DNA of 6,508 bases. Origin: Bacteroidota bacterium. GTDB taxonomy: Bacteria; Bacteroidota; Bacteroidia; Chitinophagales; Chitinophagaceae. Below, in pieces: positions 6,504 through 6,508 of the stretch (the first letter of the stretch is position 1; every line of letters begins with the position of its first letter). The DNA is taken from assembly GCA_023436425.1 (NCBI GenBank), contig JAEZJD010000098.1, forward strand, positions 1-6,508. Direction: 5' to 3'. Made by a program: the position numbers and the translations under genes. The notes under the pieces are model-generated. The model was not told the DNA's origin and searched no databases. It saw only the letters and a program-made list of their open reading frames with translations.

Positions 6504-6508
6504 ATGAC
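6504..6508 (+). CDS. Possible start of the next gene (parB expected), cut by window edge
   Basis: The window ends in ATGAC, which could encode Met-Thr at the beginning of a plus-strand gene 76 bases after the parA stop. Chromosomal parA is usually followed by parB in the same direction, so parB is the obvious candidate. This rests on gene-order knowledge; five bases cannot identify a gene. Confidence 0.22.

Noticed and set aside
1..6508. Mobile elements, CRISPR arrays, tRNA/rRNA genes or defence-type modules
   Set aside because: No spaced direct repeats, terminal inverted repeats, transposase or integrase motifs, or RNA-gene signatures were seen on either strand; coding regions account for most of the window.

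Overview
The window looks like an ordinary chromosomal segment from a member of the Bacteroidota. Two secreted outer-membrane beta-barrel proteins are present, one resembling the PorT/OMP_b-brl_2 type. Starts lack clear Shine-Dalgarno sequences, and several intergenic stretches carry TTG / TAnnTTTG-like promoter elements typical of that phylum. Base composition is moderately AT-rich and even, and there is no sign of phage, transposon, CRISPR, tRNA or rRNA.

Layout: four genes lie on the minus strand (positions 1-4814) and two on the plus strand (4921-6427), diverging from a 106-bp promoter gap at 4815-4920. Reading the minus strand outward from that gap: a membrane-anchored calcineurin-like metallophosphoesterase (4814-3564); a 334-residue outer-membrane barrel of unknown function (3487-2483); a 190-residue PorT-like barrel (2360-1788) closed by a clear intrinsic terminator (1742-1770); and the first 544 codons of the ATP-dependent protease Lon (1634 to the window edge), with its own promoter region. 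Reading the plus strand: a UPF0173 metallo-beta-lactamase-fold hydrolase (4921-5598) followed 25 bp later by a ParA/Soj chromosome-partitioning ATPase (5624-6427). The last five bases may be the first codons of the next gene, possibly parB.

Functionally the segment combines housekeeping genes (Lon proteolysis, ParA segregation) with envelope genes (two barrels and a membrane phosphoesterase) and one uncharacterised soluble hydrolase. I found no convincing novel multi-gene system. The items most worth a second look are two abutting perfect 10-bp palindromes just upstream of the lon promoter, the unassigned 334-residue barrel next to the membrane phosphoesterase, and the pairing of the UPF0173 hydrolase with parA.
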